From positions 1-35,486 of IMG/VR virus record IMGVR_UViG_3300031227_000200: DNA of 35,486 bases; one strand, 5' to 3'. The notes beneath the pieces are model-generated. The model saw only the letters and a program-made list of their open reading frames with translations. It made no database searches and was not told the DNA's origin. This document shows, in pieces, positions 35,067 to 35,486 of the stretch (its first letter is position 1; every line of letters starts with the position of its first letter). Source of the DNA: a virus. A program made the translations under genes and the position numbers.

Positions 35067-35486
35067 TCACTCTACTACCCTCAACTTGTGCTCCTTCGCG
35101 CCCATGTGGATCGCCGCCGCGCCTAGTGCGCTCGGCCTGTATGCCCCGTCCTGCGGATAGCCCCGGTAGGCGAAGAACGAAGGCAGCATGACCAGCCGCT
35201 GCTTCGCATTCTCAATGTAGTTGTCTTCGCCCATAGTCCGGCGTAGCAACTTCACGGTCGCCTCGAAGTGCAGGTGCCCCACGGTCACAAGCTCGCTGGT
35301 TACGATATTCGCGATGGCCTCTCCGGCATTGAGCTTCGCGCCATCGGTGCGTGCCGAGCCGCGTCCGTGGTGGTGGAAGTGCGTATAGGATTGCTTGCCA
35401 ACAACGTGTTTGATATGGCCGCAGATACCCATGTAGGGAATGTCGAGTCGCTCGGCGAGGTCCTCGGCAGGGCAAGCATCGATGTC
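35067..35486 (-). CDS. Metallophosphoesterase-like protein, cut by the right edge
   Basis: The last 140 codons; the frame is open to the window end. Motifs: YTHFHHHGRGSARTDGAKLN, with the metal-binding GHLHF later, and LPSFFAYRG near the end. This order (H-GRG...T-GAKLN..., GH-x-H, S-F) fits calcineurin-like phage phosphoesterases. The N-terminal metal motifs are outside the window. The 105-base gap downstream holds the competing hairpins and no gene. Confidence 0.75.
   Translation of the reverse strand, partial: DIDACPAEDLAERLDIPYMGICGHIKHVVGKQSYTHFHHHGRGSARTDGAKLNAGEAIANIVTSELVTVGHLHFEATVKLLRRTMGEDNYIENAKQRLVMLPSFFAYRGYPQDGAYRPSALGAAAIHMGAKEHKLRVVE

Overview
The window looks like a long stretch of a tailed double-stranded DNA phage (Caudoviricetes) or an intact prophage. 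Evidence: a terminase pair, a tail-tube-like protein, a holin/amidase lysis cassette, a phage replication module (initiator, DnaC-like loader, DnaB-like helicase, SSB, sliding clamp), an annealing protein with a Gam-like partner, and dozens of small tightly packed genes. The DNA is GC-rich. Every gene I can support is on the minus strand, so the map reads right to left. Most genes start behind strong AGGAGG-type ribosome sites and overlap their neighbour by 4 to 30 bases. The promoters are close to the bacterial sigma-70/sigma-A consensus. The host cannot be named from the sequence. I see no integrase, tRNA, CRISPR array, portal or capsid gene.

Layout in transcription order. (1) 35486-32587: metallophosphoesterase fragment, Cys-rich protein, deoxyribosyltransferase-like protein, holin-like protein, amidase and a secreted protein, closed by a strong terminator at 32518-32550. 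(2) A promoter with a palindromic operator (32370-32399) starts a long run of small genes, a tail-tube-like protein, a sliding clamp, an excisionase-like protein and an XRE repressor-like protein. A second promoter with the same operator (25771-25800) precedes a DNA-binding protein, the Gam-like protein and a SWIM-type protein. (3) A third promoter (24326-24354) drives an HNH endonuclease, annealing protein, SSB, small genes and a 3D-domain secreted protein. (4) A fourth (20114-20142) drives a long structured leader, many Cys-rich or hypothetical small genes and a C5-cytosine methyltransferase. (5) A fifth (15180-15208) drives a tiny membrane protein, the replication initiator, loader, Mom-like protein, DnaB helicase, a large repeat protein, a ParB/PAPS-reductase/methyltransferase cluster and the terminases, running off the left edge.

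The most striking feature is a family of three leader RNAs (E1 15048-15173, E2 20008-20107, E3 24220-24319). Each begins exactly at the predicted +1 of one of the last three promoters. All share the same interleaved stem order (A-B-A'-B', the order of a pseudoknot), compensatory base changes and an identical 8-nt linker length. They look like one conserved regulatory RNA placed at three transcription starts, possibly a put-like antitermination or other leader element. Other candidates are iteron-like repeats inside the initiator gene that are conserved across two reading frames (likely origin), a dual-coding methyltransferase locus, a duplicated three-way-junction element over two ribosome sites, and a five-fold repeat protein with a possible FlbD-like module.

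How the genes fit together: the replication proteins would load a helicase at the in-gene origin and use the phage clamp and SSB with a host polymerase. Gam, annealing protein and SSB would handle recombination. Several DNA-modification candidates (C5 methyltransferase, Mom-like protein, class I methyltransferase, ParB/PAPS-reductase pair) suggest protection from host restriction. All functional calls rest on motif recognition by eye.
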